64,000 nt of DNA from Dichetophora obliterata (taxonomy: Eukaryota > Arthropoda > Insecta > Diptera > Sciomyzidae), in the NCBI GenBank assembly GCA_963920525.1, contig OY986435.1:172833827-172897826 (forward strand), given 5' to 3'. Every line of letters starts with the position of its first letter. Position 1 is the stretch's first letter. Below the pieces are notes generated by a model. The model was not told the origin of the DNA. It was given only the letters and a program-made list of their open reading frames with translations, and made no database searches. Below are positions 1 through 11,414 of the stretch, piece by piece. Made by a program: the position numbers and the translations under genes.

Positions 1-535
1 TCTTGCCAAAAGGTGTTACTTTGGGCTCAGTAGACAATTGAGAAGCAGAGCCCTCTCTCGACGAACGAAAATTGCGCTCTTTAGATCGCTTATCATGCCC
101 GTCCTACTTTATGTATAACAAAAATAGAAGCTTAGCAGTTCAGATGAAAAAAAAGTTCAGGAGCCTTGGATAGAAAGATTCTTGGTATGATCTACGGATC
201 AATCTGCGTCAATGGCGAGTACCGAATACGGTGGAATTCGATGGAAGCTGTACGAGCTGTACCCTGACATCGACATAGTCAATCGTATTAAAATCGAGCG
301 GCTTCGCTGGCTAGGTCATGTTCAGCGCATGAAAGACTATGCTGCAGTGAAGAAAATATTCGATTCTGTACCCAGCGGAGGTCAACGCAGAAGAGGACAA
401 CCGCATCTTCGTTGGAAAGACCAAGTAGAGGACAACCTGACGAAGCTTGGAATTTCCAACTGGCGCCAGCAAGCAAGAGACACAAATGGCTGTCTCAAAT
501 TCTTACACGAGGTCAAAAACGACATACCACAAATG
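1..535 (+). mobile_element. RTE-type LINE relic, 3' part (RT C-terminus)
   Basis: The stretch matches the 3' half of the RTE-type LINE at 6592-9826 in opposite orientation, and continues past the left edge of the window. The translated part from about 212 shows the family's post-RT tail: an RWLGHVQRM box, then RRRGQPHLRW and a KLGISNWRQQARD end. This tail is what identifies the family; it lies downstream of the RT domain and has no catalytic residues of its own. The frame is broken before 212 by an in-frame stop, so the copy is dead. It diverges from the 6.6-9.8 kb copy at many positions, so it is older. Confidence 0.82.
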
Positions 536-1130
536 GTAAAATTATTCCCTTTTAAATTAATATATTTATTAACTAATATTGTAATACATAATAATGAATA
601 ATAATAATTACAAAACAGTCGTGTCTTTCTTGTACTTCGAAATATATTTTGTCGATAACTGCAGAGGATATCTATAAAGTAGTATAGAGCAAGGATGCTG
701 TGAAGAAAGGAGGTTTTGTTATTATCATATATAACGACAACAATGCTTCCTTCAAAGCGCCACAAAGCGCACACAATTGTCAATTATTGTCTGTCATCCG
801 TTGAGCATAAATAAAATATAAATAAATAAATTAATATTGCCTACTTATATTTTTGCATGAAATGTAATGGTTGTACGTAACTAATTTTACTCTTAGCAAT
901 TTCAATTTTTAATTATCTAATAAAGATTATTATATCATCAGTTGTGTAATAGTATTTTTTAGTGTCGGTAAATTAAAAAAATATTAGGTCAAGATTATTT
1001 AAAGAATGATTTGACATTTACCAAGTAGGAGGATTTATCAAGTATTAAAGTACTCATACTATTTTTTTAGAGATGTTGTTGATATTTTTCTTGGTATTAT
1101 TCTTTTTATAATTATCATTTTTAGTATAAT
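536..1130. other. No gene seen: AT-rich intergenic stretch
   Basis: Between the RTE fragment and the next LINE relic I see AT-rich sequence with short A and T runs. No splice-like exons, terminal repeats or recognisable protein could be supported. Confidence 0.5.
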
Positions 1131-2475
1131 ATGCCTGAAAAGGTTCTTGATGAAGAAGGTCTTCAACAAGCACTACTCTACATTAGAAATAAGATGAGAG
1201 GTAGAAAAATTTTCAATACTTTTCCTAGAAAAGTTATTCTCAACTGTTGGTACGGCCATTTTAACACTCGTCGTAAAATTTCTAAGCTCACAACTGTATC
1301 TAACCTGTTTGAGTCCATAATTAAATAAAAATTATTCTTTTCAATAATGCGATTTATATCGCCGTGCCAGAATGGCTTTGTACTTGGTCGCTCTACTACT
1401 ACAAATTTAGTTTTGTTTGCAGAATATTGTATATCAGCTTTCACTCAAGGATGTAAGGTGGATGTAATTTATACTGACTTTGCTAAGGCGTTTGCTAAAG
1501 TCTCTCACCTTCTTTTAATCAAAAAGTTTTAAAAATTTGGTTTTCACTCTAGTTTTCTATGTTGGCTTAAATCATATTTAGTAAACAGACAATGTGTAAT
1601 GGCTTTTGATAACGTGAAATCGTTTCCTTATTTGGCAACTTCAGGTGTTCCGCAAGGAAGTATCCTAGGGGCACTTCTCTTTGATTTATTCATCACTGAT
1701 ATTAGTTCTATTTTTTTCACACTGTAAATATGCTTTACGCTGACGATCTGAAGATTTTTCTAAAAATTAGTAATTTAAATGACATTGGACTTTTGCAAAA
1801 TGATGTTGATAAACTATATAGTTGTTGCTGTAATAACGGTCTCTATTTGAATCTTATGAAATGTGTTTTTATAATTTTCTCAAAATCTGAATCTTTCCGT
1901 CCGTCCGCCTATCATATTGCTCTCTCCCCATTGGCAGCCGTTGATCATATCAAGGATTTGGGCGTAGTTGTTGATCGTAAATTTAATCTTATTTCTCATA
2001 TTGACTATATTATTCCCAAGGAATATGCCATGCTAGCTTTCATCCGAAGAAACAGTGCTTGCTTTTCAGATCCGTATACTTTGAAAGCTAGCAACTCACT
2101 TGTGTTCAACTCACTTGTGAGATCTAGATTAGAATATGCAGCGATTATTTGGAATCCATTTTATGAGTCACTCAAAATTCGGCTGGAATGCATTCAGAAA
2201 TCGTTCACGAGGTTTGCCTTGCGCTCTTTTTATACTTCTGGCTTACTTCCCTCATATAATACCCGGTGTCTTTTAATAGGATGAAAAACTTTGGAGAGCA
2301 GAAGAAGTGTTTTGTCCTTGCGTTTTGTCTTTGATATAATCAACGGTTTGGTGGATTGGTCAGCACTATTGGAAAAGATTGATTTTAATGCGCCTTCTAG
2401 AATATTAAGAAATTTTGATCCTTTTTACTTAGAAATGCATCGTTCTAATCAATCGTGCTTTAGTATTGTTTAGTT
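1131..2475 (+). pseudogene. Jockey/CR1-like LINE relic, reverse transcriptase
   Basis: Reverse transcriptase fragments follow each other in three frames on the plus strand. They are, in order: an SKLTTVSNLFESIIK block (about 1285-1328), an NGFVLGRSTTTNL block (about 1371), a TDFAKAFAKVSH block corresponding to RT motif A, a PQGSILG-like motif near 1650, the YADD catalytic box at about 1733, and an FYESLKIRLECIQKSFTRFA thumb segment. The LINE at 51788-54780 has the same block order and similar wording, so both belong to one family. Multiple stops and frameshifts make it non-functional. The endonuclease half is missing. Clade assignment is tentative; RT phylogeny would decide between Jockey and CR1/L2. 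Confidence 0.82.
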
Positions 2476-2708
2476 CTGTAAACTCTATTCATGATTTAGA
2501 TTTTTCTGTCTCAAAAAATCAAATAAGATCTATGTTAAATTTTATTTTTTTTAAAAAAAAAAAAACTTAAAATTACAATGTTTAAGGTTTCTTATATCTT
2601 TTAGTCTGTAAGTAATATTATTGCATAGACTATTAATTTTAATTTTATTAAATAAAAATGGGTTACGGATAACTATTGATGCAGTATTTGCTAGACATAT
2701 CGATGACA

Positions 2709-2980
2709 CAAGGGCGTAGGCAGGATGAGAATTAAGGGGAGGGGCAAGACTTGATAAATTTTTACTAACTAGACACATACTAACCGGCTTGGACAAAATT
2801 ATACAATATCGCTTTAAAAATACTGATTGGCTTTTAACTTTTCCAGCTCTAGTTACAAAGAAAAACGTAAAACCACACATTAAAAAAGGATCACAAATAG
2901 ACACTACTGAATAGTTCATTCATTAATAAAAAAACCCAGAATAATTGCAACTGCCCCCTCCCTCCCTGCCTTCTCCCTTG
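2709..2980. mobile_element. hAT MITE (CAAGGGCGTAGGC termini)
   Basis: The element is 272 bp. It starts CAAGGGCGTAGGCAGG and ends CCTGCCTTCTCCCTTG. Both sides carry the same 8-bp duplication CGATGACA (2701-2708 and 2981-2988), the size typical of hAT transposition. Its interior from about 2775 to 2930 matches 33047-33190, inside the longer hAT at 30888-33219, so this is an internally deleted derivative of that family. It carries no transposase. Confidence 0.87.
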
Positions 2981-3193
2981 CGATGACACTACTTGTAAAA
3001 TATACGTTTTCTATTTAAGATATCATAAATAAATTACTTCATTAATAAATTTCCATATTATTAGAAATTGAAAATATTTATAAAATTAAAATTATTATGT
3101 AATAAATTTAAAAAGTAACGAAATGTAGTTAAATTTACTTTTTTAATTATTACTATAATTTACTATTGCCTTTTTCGCACTCCTGCTTTAGAC

Positions 3194-3304
3194 CAGTGGT
3201 CGGCATTCTGCCACCTGCCAGCAGAGAGCTTTTACTACATCCATACATATCGTCTGGCGGCAGAAAAGCTCTTTACCCGAGCTGCCGCGAGATGTCGAGC
3301 ACTG
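3194..3304. mobile_element. 111-bp hAT-type MITE
   Basis: The left end reads CAGTGGTCGGCATTCTG and the right end, read on the other strand, starts CAGTGCTCGACATCT. The 8-bp sequence CTTTAGAC flanks both sides exactly (3186-3193 and 3305-3312). CAGTG ends plus an 8-bp duplication indicate hAT mobilisation. It is very short and GC-richer than its surroundings. Confidence 0.78.
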
Positions 3305-3360
3305 CTTTAGACATAACTTTAGAGATCTGGTGCAGCGTTGCTTCATTAAATACTTAACAT

Positions 3361-5677
3361 GATGAAAACGCTAGAGAGAATAATAGATCTTCACACAAGA
3401 AATTCCTTGAACTATACCAATCTTTGCAGCGTGCAATATGCCTACCTTAAGAGTAAATCGGTGAAAACGGCACTGCATGAGGTAGTTTTAGTCACAGAAA
3501 GAATCGTTCATCACAAAGAATATACTTAAGCAACATTTTTAGATATTGAAGGTGCATTCAACAATGGCCGCATTCAGCGCAGACAACAGTTGGCAACTGT
3601 TGTGTAAAAATACGCTGAATGGTACAAATTGGGTAGCGCTAACTAAAACTGATAAAGTAGCGAACGCCTTTTAATCGAGCGAACAAATTCTATGCTACAT
3701 GAACAAAACTGTTTGCTTAACTGTCAGATGCTGTTACTGACGCTGTTAAATTAATAAACGCAGAAAGAACGCAGCAAATTTAAGTGAGAAACCTTTGCAA
3801 TTGAATTAAATTTACATAAAAATTAAATTGAATCTAATTTCTGACGTGTAGAGTACCAACACATTATAAGGTGTGTACCAACACAACTAAGGTAGCGCTA
3901 CCATTACAGTTCACAACAGTTGTCTGCGCTGAATGCGGCCAATGTAAGTACAGATTCCATAAAGAATGCTCTAGTAGACAAAGGATCTAACAGTAAAATA
4001 ACCCAGTTTATTTATAAAATGATCAATAGTAGATGTATAAGCTCACATATGGGAATGAGCGTGGTGAGGAAAGATGTCACAAGAGGCACACCACAGAGAG
4101 GAGTCATATCCCCCCTGCTTTGTCTGATTGTGGTTGACAAAATTCTCACTACACTTAAAACTAATGACGTGGCCATCCTAATATGCGGAAAATACCTGCA
4201 AACAGAACTAATGACTGGGGAATTGAATGAGCTGTCGCGGTGGGCAGAATCGATTGGACTTGGTGTAAACCCAATTAAGACCGAACCCAAAGCACTGTGC
4301 GCTCTATACGCATGTCAAAGAACCTTTGGCAGGAAATGGGGACTGCGACCACACATAAACCACTGGAAGTATACACCCATTCTTACCTACGGCTCTCTCG
4401 TATGGTGGACGATAGCGCACAAAAAGAGCTACCTTAGCTCCCTAACAGGAGTCCAAAGGTAAGCGTGCATATGAATAACAAGAGCCATGAGATCTATGCC
4501 ATGAGATCTGGAAATTATACTAAATCCTCTCGTAGGAGAGGTCCTTAAGTGTTCGGCGACCAAAAGCGCGATTCGCTTCAACAAATCACAAGCCTGGAGG
4601 AACAACACTTTCGGACATGCATCTATTCTAAATCTCTTTGGGACCGAGGAATCAAAAAGAGCAACCCACTATATTATACCCAGTGTGAGATTCGGTAAAG
4701 AATACACCACATGCATCCCCAGCAGACAAGAATGGGAAGAAACGGCTGTAGAATTCTACGGCTATTTCCAGTTTTGTACTGATGGTTCCAAAATGGAAAA
4801 CGAAACTGGATCTGGTGTATACTGTGAAACGCTACAAATGAAAGAGTCTTACGAATTCCCTGAATACTTTAGCGTTCTTCAGGCAGAAATATATGCTATT
4901 AGAAAAGCTGCACGGCCATTCACAGGAGAAATCTTACCCCCACAAGGGTAGTAATTGTTGTGGGTAACCAAGTAAAGCGCTGAATAGTAAAACGACGAAG
5001 GCTCGAACGGTACAAAACTGCACTAAACTGTATCTGCAATACCAACGTCGTCACTCTCTGCTGGGTTTCCGGAAATAGTAATATCGAAGGGAACGACGCA
5101 GCGGATGAACTGGCTAGGCGTGGAGTAACTGCAAGTACAAACAGAGCTGATACAGTTGTGCATATTTCAATAAGAGTCGTCAAAAGAAGTATAGACCTTA
5201 AAGTCAGAAATAATGCTTACACTAACTTGGCTTCCAGAGGTGATTGCAACATATCTCGTAGGCTCTGGCCGGAGCTAAATGAGAAGAGAACCAAAAGAAT
5301 GCCTTCTGCTTTTGGTCAAATGAGAAAAAGTTTTGACAGGTCATTGCCCCATTGGTGTAATGGCCAATAGAATGAACATCCTCAAACTTCTGTCAGATCT
5401 TCAAGGGTCCGGAAGAAATAGAAAAAAGAACTCACCTTCAATGCGAATGTCCAAATCTACAGAATCGTCGACTTCGATATATGGGGAACAGATTTTTCAA
5501 AGACTTGGAAGAATCAGCGACATCCACTGCTAAACATCTGAAGGTTCATAAAAAGCACAGGCTGGCTTGAGGAATAAATTGGAAACATGGTAAATATGGT
5601 ACCATAAAAATAAAAAAGGGATTCGCGGTGGACCTATAGGCCCCCGTGGAAACGACCCTACTTACCTAACCTCCCTG
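3361..5677 (+). mobile_element. 5'-truncated LOA/R1-like LINE with RNase H
   Basis: A 12-bp target-site duplication AATACTTAACAT flanks the element (3349-3360 and 5678-5689), so both ends are known. It begins inside the RT domain, the usual result of incomplete target-primed reverse transcription. Order of parts: RT block with FLDIEGAFNN, a 375-bp MITE, RT block GTPQRGVISPLL, RNase H with CTDGSK and later NSNIEGNDAADELARRG, then a GHCPIGVMANRM tail and a Cys-rich-type C-terminus. The YADD box is lost (the region reads TNDVAIL). Stops and frameshifts break the ORF. RT followed by RNase H points to the LOA/R1/I group. Confidence 0.87.
3566..3940. mobile_element. MITE inserted in the LINE RT domain
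   Basis: A perfect 27-bp inverted repeat bounds the element; it begins GGCCGCATTCAGCGCAGACA at 3566 and mirrors at 3914-3940. The 3-bp AAT is duplicated on both sides. Removing the element and one AAT rejoins the RT frame exactly (GAFNN followed by VSTDSIK), which proves the insertion boundaries. The inner part contains a second, weaker inverted repeat around the GGTAGCGCTA sequences. A 3-bp duplication fits PIF/Harbinger, although AAT is not its usual TWA target, so the superfamily is uncertain. Confidence 0.88.
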
Positions 5678-5689
5678 AATACTTAACAT

Positions 5690-6574
5690 TAAATAAACCA
5701 ACCTACGCAACAAAGGCTTTTGGATCAGAGGGTAGCGTGTAGATTTATCAAAACAAGGGTTATGATTTCGATTCTCACAGCGTACAAAGAAATATTTTTA
5801 ATATTATATATTTTGTTGTAGTAGACGCAAGCAAATCGGCAATTCTAAGACTGTTGTCGGAAAAAACGTACAAACGGAAACGGTGTCTAAAAAAAAGTGA
5901 CATTTTTGAAACTTCACTCAAGCAAATCACAAAACGAGGCGTAAAAATATAGGCTTCAAAAAATTGAAGTCGATCGATTAGTTTGTTTGCAGTAGTGTGT
6001 CCAGTTTTTAAAAAGTATGTTTTGAGAAAAACGCGATTAAAGTTACTCTGGCTAGTTAAATATACTCTGGAGCCCGAATTTTAAGCACTGTAGAATCTGT
6101 ATTATAAGCGGGATCGATTTAAATTTTTTTTTTCAAATTCTTGAATATTTGTACAACAATAATGAGTTAAAAACAAAAAATGTATTTTCAAAAAATTGTT
6201 TGCCTTAAACCTCCGCTTACTAAGTATTTCTTTGCAGCAGAATTGAAAGGGAGAGTTGTTTAAAGTTGGCCCTCTTCTAATGTGGAGCTCGAACTTTTCT
6301 CTGATATTTTCCAAGGCATCACTAATGTCTTGACATTGACAGAGTAGCTTCGATGCGCCATCACTTTCATGTGGATTTGGAAAGAAAATACGCCAAACTA
6401 GTTTACAGTTTCAGTTTTTCAGTAAAAAACTTATTTGATCTTAAGCTCGCAGTTTAATTCATGCTTCAGTTTGAAGTTAAGAATGTTTTTATGTCTAAAC
6501 ACAAGATCGATCCAAATTTTAGGTAAAATGCATGAAAAAATATTCAACATCTAAAAAATATTATTAAAAACTAT
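5690..6574. other. No gene; contains a dispersed repeat segment
   Basis: No coding potential seen. The part about 6098-6265 resembles 44330-44470 (and 49661-49801): shared phrases include ATAAGCGGGAT and TTTTCAAAAAATTGTTTGCC. It is therefore a piece of an unclassified dispersed repeat. The ORF on the minus strand at 6102-6314 lies in this repeat and has no recognisable domain. Confidence 0.5.
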
Positions 6575-6639
6575 CCATAGACTTTAGTACTTACTTACTT
6601 ACTTAGTTGGCGCTACAACCGTATGTCGGTCTTGGCCTC

Positions 6640-8384
6640 ATCTAAGATTTTGTGCCAGCCATTTCTGTCTTTCGCTTGCTGGCGCCAGTTGGAAATTCCA
6701 AGCTTCGTCAGGTTGTCCTCTACTTGGTCTTTCCAACGAAGATGCACTCGTCCTCTTCTGCGTTGACCGCCGCTGGGTACCGAATCGAATGTTTCTTCAC
6801 TGGAGCATCGTCTTTCATGCGCTGAACATGACCAAGCCAGCGAAGCCGCTCGATTTTAATGCGCTTTACTATGTCGATGTCAGCGTACAGCTCGTACAGT
6901 TCATCATTCCACCGTATTTGGTACTCACCATTGACGCAGATTGGTCCGTAGATCTTACGAAGAATCTTTCTCTCGAATGCTCCTAAAGTCTTTTCATCTA
7001 AACTGCTCAGCGTCCAGGTTTGTGATGCATAAAGTAGGACGGGCATGATGAGCGATTTATAGAGCGTGATTTTCGTTCGTCGAGAGAGGGCTCTGCTTCT
7101 CAATGGCCTACTGAGCGCAAAGTAACACCTGTTGGCAAGAGTTATTCTTCGTTTGATCTCAATGCTGATGTCGTTGGTTGAATTAATGCTGGATCCCAGA
7201 TAAACGAAGTTCTTCACAACCTCGAAGGAGGTATTGTCAACGGTAACGTGGGTTCCAAGACGCTGGGACTTTTTGTTTGTTGACATTAAGTATTTCGTCT
7301 TATCTGCATTCACTGACAGACCCATTCGACTTGACTCTCTTTCTAATCTGGAAAATGCTGCACTGACTTCGCGCGTATTATGGCCAATGATATCTATGTC
7401 ATCAGCATACGCAAGCAGCATAACACTCTTGTAGAAAATTGTGCCACTACGTCTCAGATCACCAGCTCGGATGATCTTTTCCATCATTAGGTTGAAAAAG
7501 TCGCACGATAAGGAATCACCTAGTCTGAAACCTCGTTTGGTAATAAATGGTGGGGAGAGGTCCTTCCCGATTTTAACTGCGCTGCTGGTGCTGCTCAGTG
7601 TCATCCTGCAAAGTCGTATTAGTTTTGCAGGAATACCAAATTCAGACATGGTGGAGTACAGGTGCTTCCTTATTGGGCTGTCGAAGGCGGCTTTGTAGTC
7701 GACAAAAAGATGGTGGGTGTCGGCTTGTTTTTCTTGAGTCTTCTCCAAGATTTGTCGTAGCGTGAAAATCTGGTCGATGGTGGACTTTCCAGGTCTGAAG
7801 CCACACTGATAAGGACCGATCAGTTTGTTTACAATGGGCTTCAATCTTTCACATAAAACGCTCGACAGGACCTTATATGCGATATTAAGAAGGTTTATCC
7901 CACGGTAATTGGCACAGATAGTGGGATCGCCTTTCTTGTGGATTGGGCAGAGCACACTGAGATTCCAATCGTTCGGAATGCATTCTTCCGACCATATTCT
8001 GCATAGAAGCTCGTGAATGCATTTAAGTAGAGCTTCGCCTCCGTTCTTAAACTGCTCAGCAGGTAAGCCATCAGCTCCCGCGGCTTTGTTATTTTTAAGC
8101 CGAGCTATAGCTGTCAGAACTTCATCATAGTCGGGCAGCGGAACCTCGACGCTGTCATCCGCAATTGGGGTTTCCGGAATATCATCTCTATTGGCGGGAT
8201 TGTTGTCAGCGTCGCCATTTAGAAGCTTAGAGAAGTGTTCCCTCCGTAACGTCAGTGTACTCTGGACATCTGTCACTAGATTCCCGTTTTCATCCTTGCA
8301 GGAAGAGGCCCCGATTTTAAAACCATCGGCAAGGCGTCTTATTTTTTCGAAAAATTTTCGGGCCTCATTCCTGTCACCATACAT
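6640..8384 (-). pseudogene. RTE-type reverse transcriptase half
   Basis: The frame opens at 8384 and runs 554 codons to 6720. RT motifs appear in order: AAGADGLPAEQFK, KKGDPTICANYRGINLLN, QCGFRPGKSTIDQIF, FVDYKAAFD (motif A aspartate), GFRLGDSLSCDFFN and AYADDIDII (catalytic YADD). The tail contains RWLGHVQRMKDDA. The true C-terminus (RRRG..HLRWKD, NWRQQA) is still readable from about 6790 down to 6640 but in another frame, after a 1-nt deletion. All catalytic motifs are present, so only the frameshifts inactivate it. In life it would copy the LINE RNA at the nicked target. Confidence 0.92.
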
Positions 8385-9597
8385 CTCAATCTTCTCTTGC
8401 TCCCGCTTTTCTGCCTCTCTTTTTTCCGCCTGAAAATATGTATCTCTTCCCTTCTCTTTTCTTTGTATCGCTCCTTAGCAGCGCGCGTTACAACCGACTG
8501 CGGGGTGGCTTTGTAGGCGGCGTCTTTCTCTGCAGTGGCGTTGCGACACTCCTGGTCGTACCACTGGTTTCGGCGAGGGCGTTGGTAGCCAATCTCCTCT
8601 TCAGCAGCCGCACGCATGGAGCTGGAAATGTGTGTCCACTGCGCGCATATATCATCGATTGGAGGAGTGCTTTGAAGCAGGAGTGAGAGTCGAGTGGCGA
8701 AAGGATCGGCTGTCTGTTTCGATTGCAGCTTGTCGACGTCTAGCTTTCTCTGTGTAGGGTTGCGTGTATTCTTAGCTGCGCACAGACGTGTACGGATCTT
8801 GGCTGCAACAAGATAGTGATCCGAGTCAATGTTTGCACCACGGATCGTGCGTACATCCAATACACTGGAAGAGTGCCTTCCGTCGATCAAAATGTGATCA
8901 ATTTGATTTTTTGTTTTTTGATCAGGGGACATCCAGGTGGCTTTATGAATATTGAGATGCTTGAATCTAGTGCTAATTACGACCATGTTTCGTGCTGCGA
9001 CGAAGTCAATCAGCCTCATTCCATTATCGGAGGTGTTGTCGTGGAGGCTGAACTTTCCGACTGCTGGACCAAAAATATTTTCCTTGCCCACCTTAGCGTT
9101 GAAGTCACCAAGCACGATTTTTACGTCGTGGCGGGGGCAGCAGCATTTTCAAGGCGCTCGTAGAAAATTTCCTTGATCTCATCGTCCTTGTCTTCTGTCG
9201 GAGCGTGCGCACATATTAGGCTTATATTGAAAAATCTAACCTTGATGCGGATTATGGCAAGTCGTTCGTTCACAGGTGTGAATCGCAGGACGTGGGGCCG
9301 TAGTCTCTTGCCAACTACAAATCCGCATCCAAACTCGTGCTTCTCCGCATGGCCACTGTAGTAGATATCACAGGGTGCATGCCGAATGCAACCCTGTCCA
9401 TTCCATCGCATTTCTTGAATAGCAGTGATATCAGCTTTGTATCTTTCCAAGACATCAGTCAGTTGGATAGAGGCACCTTCCCAATAAAGGGTTCGGACAT
9501 TCCAGGTGCATATCCGTAAATCATTATCAGTTTTTCGTTTGCGGTAGTCGTCATCAGATTTGGGGATCATTTTTTTTCTATTCTTATTTGTTTTCAT
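8339..9597 (-). pseudogene. RTE APE-type endonuclease half
   Basis: ATG at 9597 opens a lysine-rich N-terminus, then the APE-type endonuclease: RICTWNVRTL, ITAIQEMRWNGQG (catalytic Glu), IICAHAPT-type segment, GDFNAKVG and IDSDHYLVAAKI (SDH catalytic box). The frame is cut at about 9120 by a 1-nt change; the rest runs from 9115 to 8339 and ends in a basic linker before the RT. It belongs to the same coding unit as the RT downstream. The domain would nick target DNA to prime reverse transcription. Not functional here because of the frameshifts. Confidence 0.9.
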
Positions 9598-9885
9598 TGA
9601 AATTGGTTTTTACGGGCGGGCTTCAAACCCGACGCACAACCTATTTTAAGCCTAGGGAGGCCCGCCGCTCAGATTAGTCGCCAAACTAACGGTTGTCAGT
9701 TTTGACGTTGCCCAGGAAACACCACGTGGAGGTTTGAGTCGACTTGAGGCGATTTCACAAAGATTATGCTGGCCTCGCCAGGTTGAGACAGTCAGACATG
9801 TACATTGTTCCATCGCCCCCAGTTTCCCATAGACTTTAGTACTCATTGATAAAATGTATTATTAGCTGGATCAATGCAATAAATA

Positions 9886-10805
9886 AAGGGTCCGCCAAAT
9901 AACTTTTTTTTTATTGAAAATTCTATAAAAAAAAACTACAAGATATTTTCTCAAATTTCTTTTTTTGTTTGAAAGTACAATCCTTCCGGTTAATAATGGA
10001 AAATAATTTCATTCAAATGGCTGCCTCAGCTGGTCATGCAGTAGCGTACACGATCGGTCCAATTTTTAAGCACATTATCGATTCTGTGCAGCTGTATTTC
10101 ACCAATGGCTTCACTAATATTGTCCTTTAAAGCGTCAATTGTCTCTGGCTTGTCGGCGTAACACTTATCTTTGAGGGCAACCCACAAAAAATAGTCCAAC
10201 GGTGTCAAATCGCAGCTCCGAGGTGGCCAAGCGACATCAGCTCTGCGGCTGATAATGCGATCTTCAAAAATAGGGCGCAAAACATCGAATGTAGCTTCGG
10301 ATGTGCGGCACGTAGCGCCGTCCTGTTGAAACCAAATGTTGCCAATATCCTCCTCTTCAATTTTTGTGAACAAAAATTCGTTCAACATGGCCCGATAACG
10401 AGCGCCATTGACTGTAACGGCCACTCCTTGCTCATTTTCGAAGAAAAATAGCCCAATTATGCCTCTGGACCAAAATCCGCACCGAACAGTGCCTCGTTTT
10501 GGGTGCAGCGGCTTTTCAATGTATGCATACGGGTTTTCTGTGCCCCAAATGTGACAATTTTGCTTGTTTACATACCCGCCAAGATCAAAATGAGCTTCAT
10601 CTGAAAAGATGATTTTTTGGCAAAATCGGCATCTTCTGCATCAAAGTAATGTCGCAATATTTCCCAGCGTTGTTCAAGCGTATACACAACCATATTCGTT
10701 CAGCGGAAAGATAAAACTAATTATCTGCCAAATCAGACATGAGCTAAGTGTTACCATTCACGAAATAAGCACTAGTTGAAAAAAAACGTTACATGGCGGA
10801 CCCTG
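9886..10805 (-). mobile_element. Mariner-like element, internally deleted
   Basis: Termini AGGGTCCGCC and GGCGGACCCT face each other, flanked by TA on both sides (9884-9885, 10806-10807), the Tc1/mariner signature. On the minus strand the catalytic half of a transposase is readable: SDEAHFDLGGYVNKQN (first Asp), WFQQDGATCRTS (second Asp) and WPPRSCDLTPLDYFLW (third Asp), with 36 residues between the last two. A frameshift lies near 10620 and a TGA replaces a codon near the C-terminus at about 10024. At 920 bp it lacks most of the N-terminal DNA-binding half (usual length about 1.3 kb). It cannot move by itself. Confidence 0.86.
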
Positions 10806-10807
10806 TA

Positions 10808-11373
10808 TTAAAATGCTGAAGCTATTTAGGTTCTAAAATTTACTTTTTTAATAATATGTGTATGGATATAAAAATATTATCTTGTGTTAAGTTTTTATTT
10901 TGTTATAAAAAAGGACAATTCGTTATTTTTATGTGAATAATTTTTTTTATAATTTTACAACTGATACTGAAATTATATTTTAATAAATTTTAACAATCTT
11001 TGCATTTTTTTGTAACTAAGACTAGTTGTTTTGATTAAAACTTAGAAATAGAGAGAGAAAGAGAGAGATGCAAACTTTCAACTAAGCTAAATATATACAG
11101 AGACAACATTGAAGAATTTTAGCAATTCAAAATTGTTAAAGTTCTACTAAATCAGTTATAAATTATTTGAAGTTCTATAAATAGTTAATAATAAGCAGAT
11201 CAGCAAAAATTGACCTAAGATATTGGAAAATTTTAGCAAAGTTCCTGATAGAACTGTAGGCTAAAATCAGGATTAAAGCTAGAGTTTACGTTATTTTACG
11301 TTTAATAAAACTTATTGGTAAGGAAATTGCTCACTTAAACATAGTTTTTTTTAATGCCTATATTTATATAGTA

Positions 11374-11414
<41 letters not shown>

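Larger units (their letters stand above)
6592..9826 (-). mobile_element. Near full-length RTE-type LINE with 17-bp TSD
   Basis: The element lies between perfect 17-bp direct repeats CCATAGACTTTAGTACT (6575-6591 and 9827-9843). Read on the minus strand it has a ~230-bp leader, an APE-type endonuclease, a reverse transcriptase of the RTE type and a short 3' end finishing in TAAG repeats (about 6592-6605), as RTE elements do instead of a poly(A). Length 3.2 kb matches RTE elements. The coding region is nearly intact: one frameshift in the endonuclease (near 9120), one in an A-run between the domains (near 8400) and one in the C-terminal tail (near 6790). The perfect target duplication and few lesions say this is one of the youngest insertions in the window. 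Confidence 0.93.

Noticed and set aside
7234..9519. Plus-strand ORFs across the RTE element
   Set aside because: They are antisense shadows of the endonuclease and RT frames on the minus strand.
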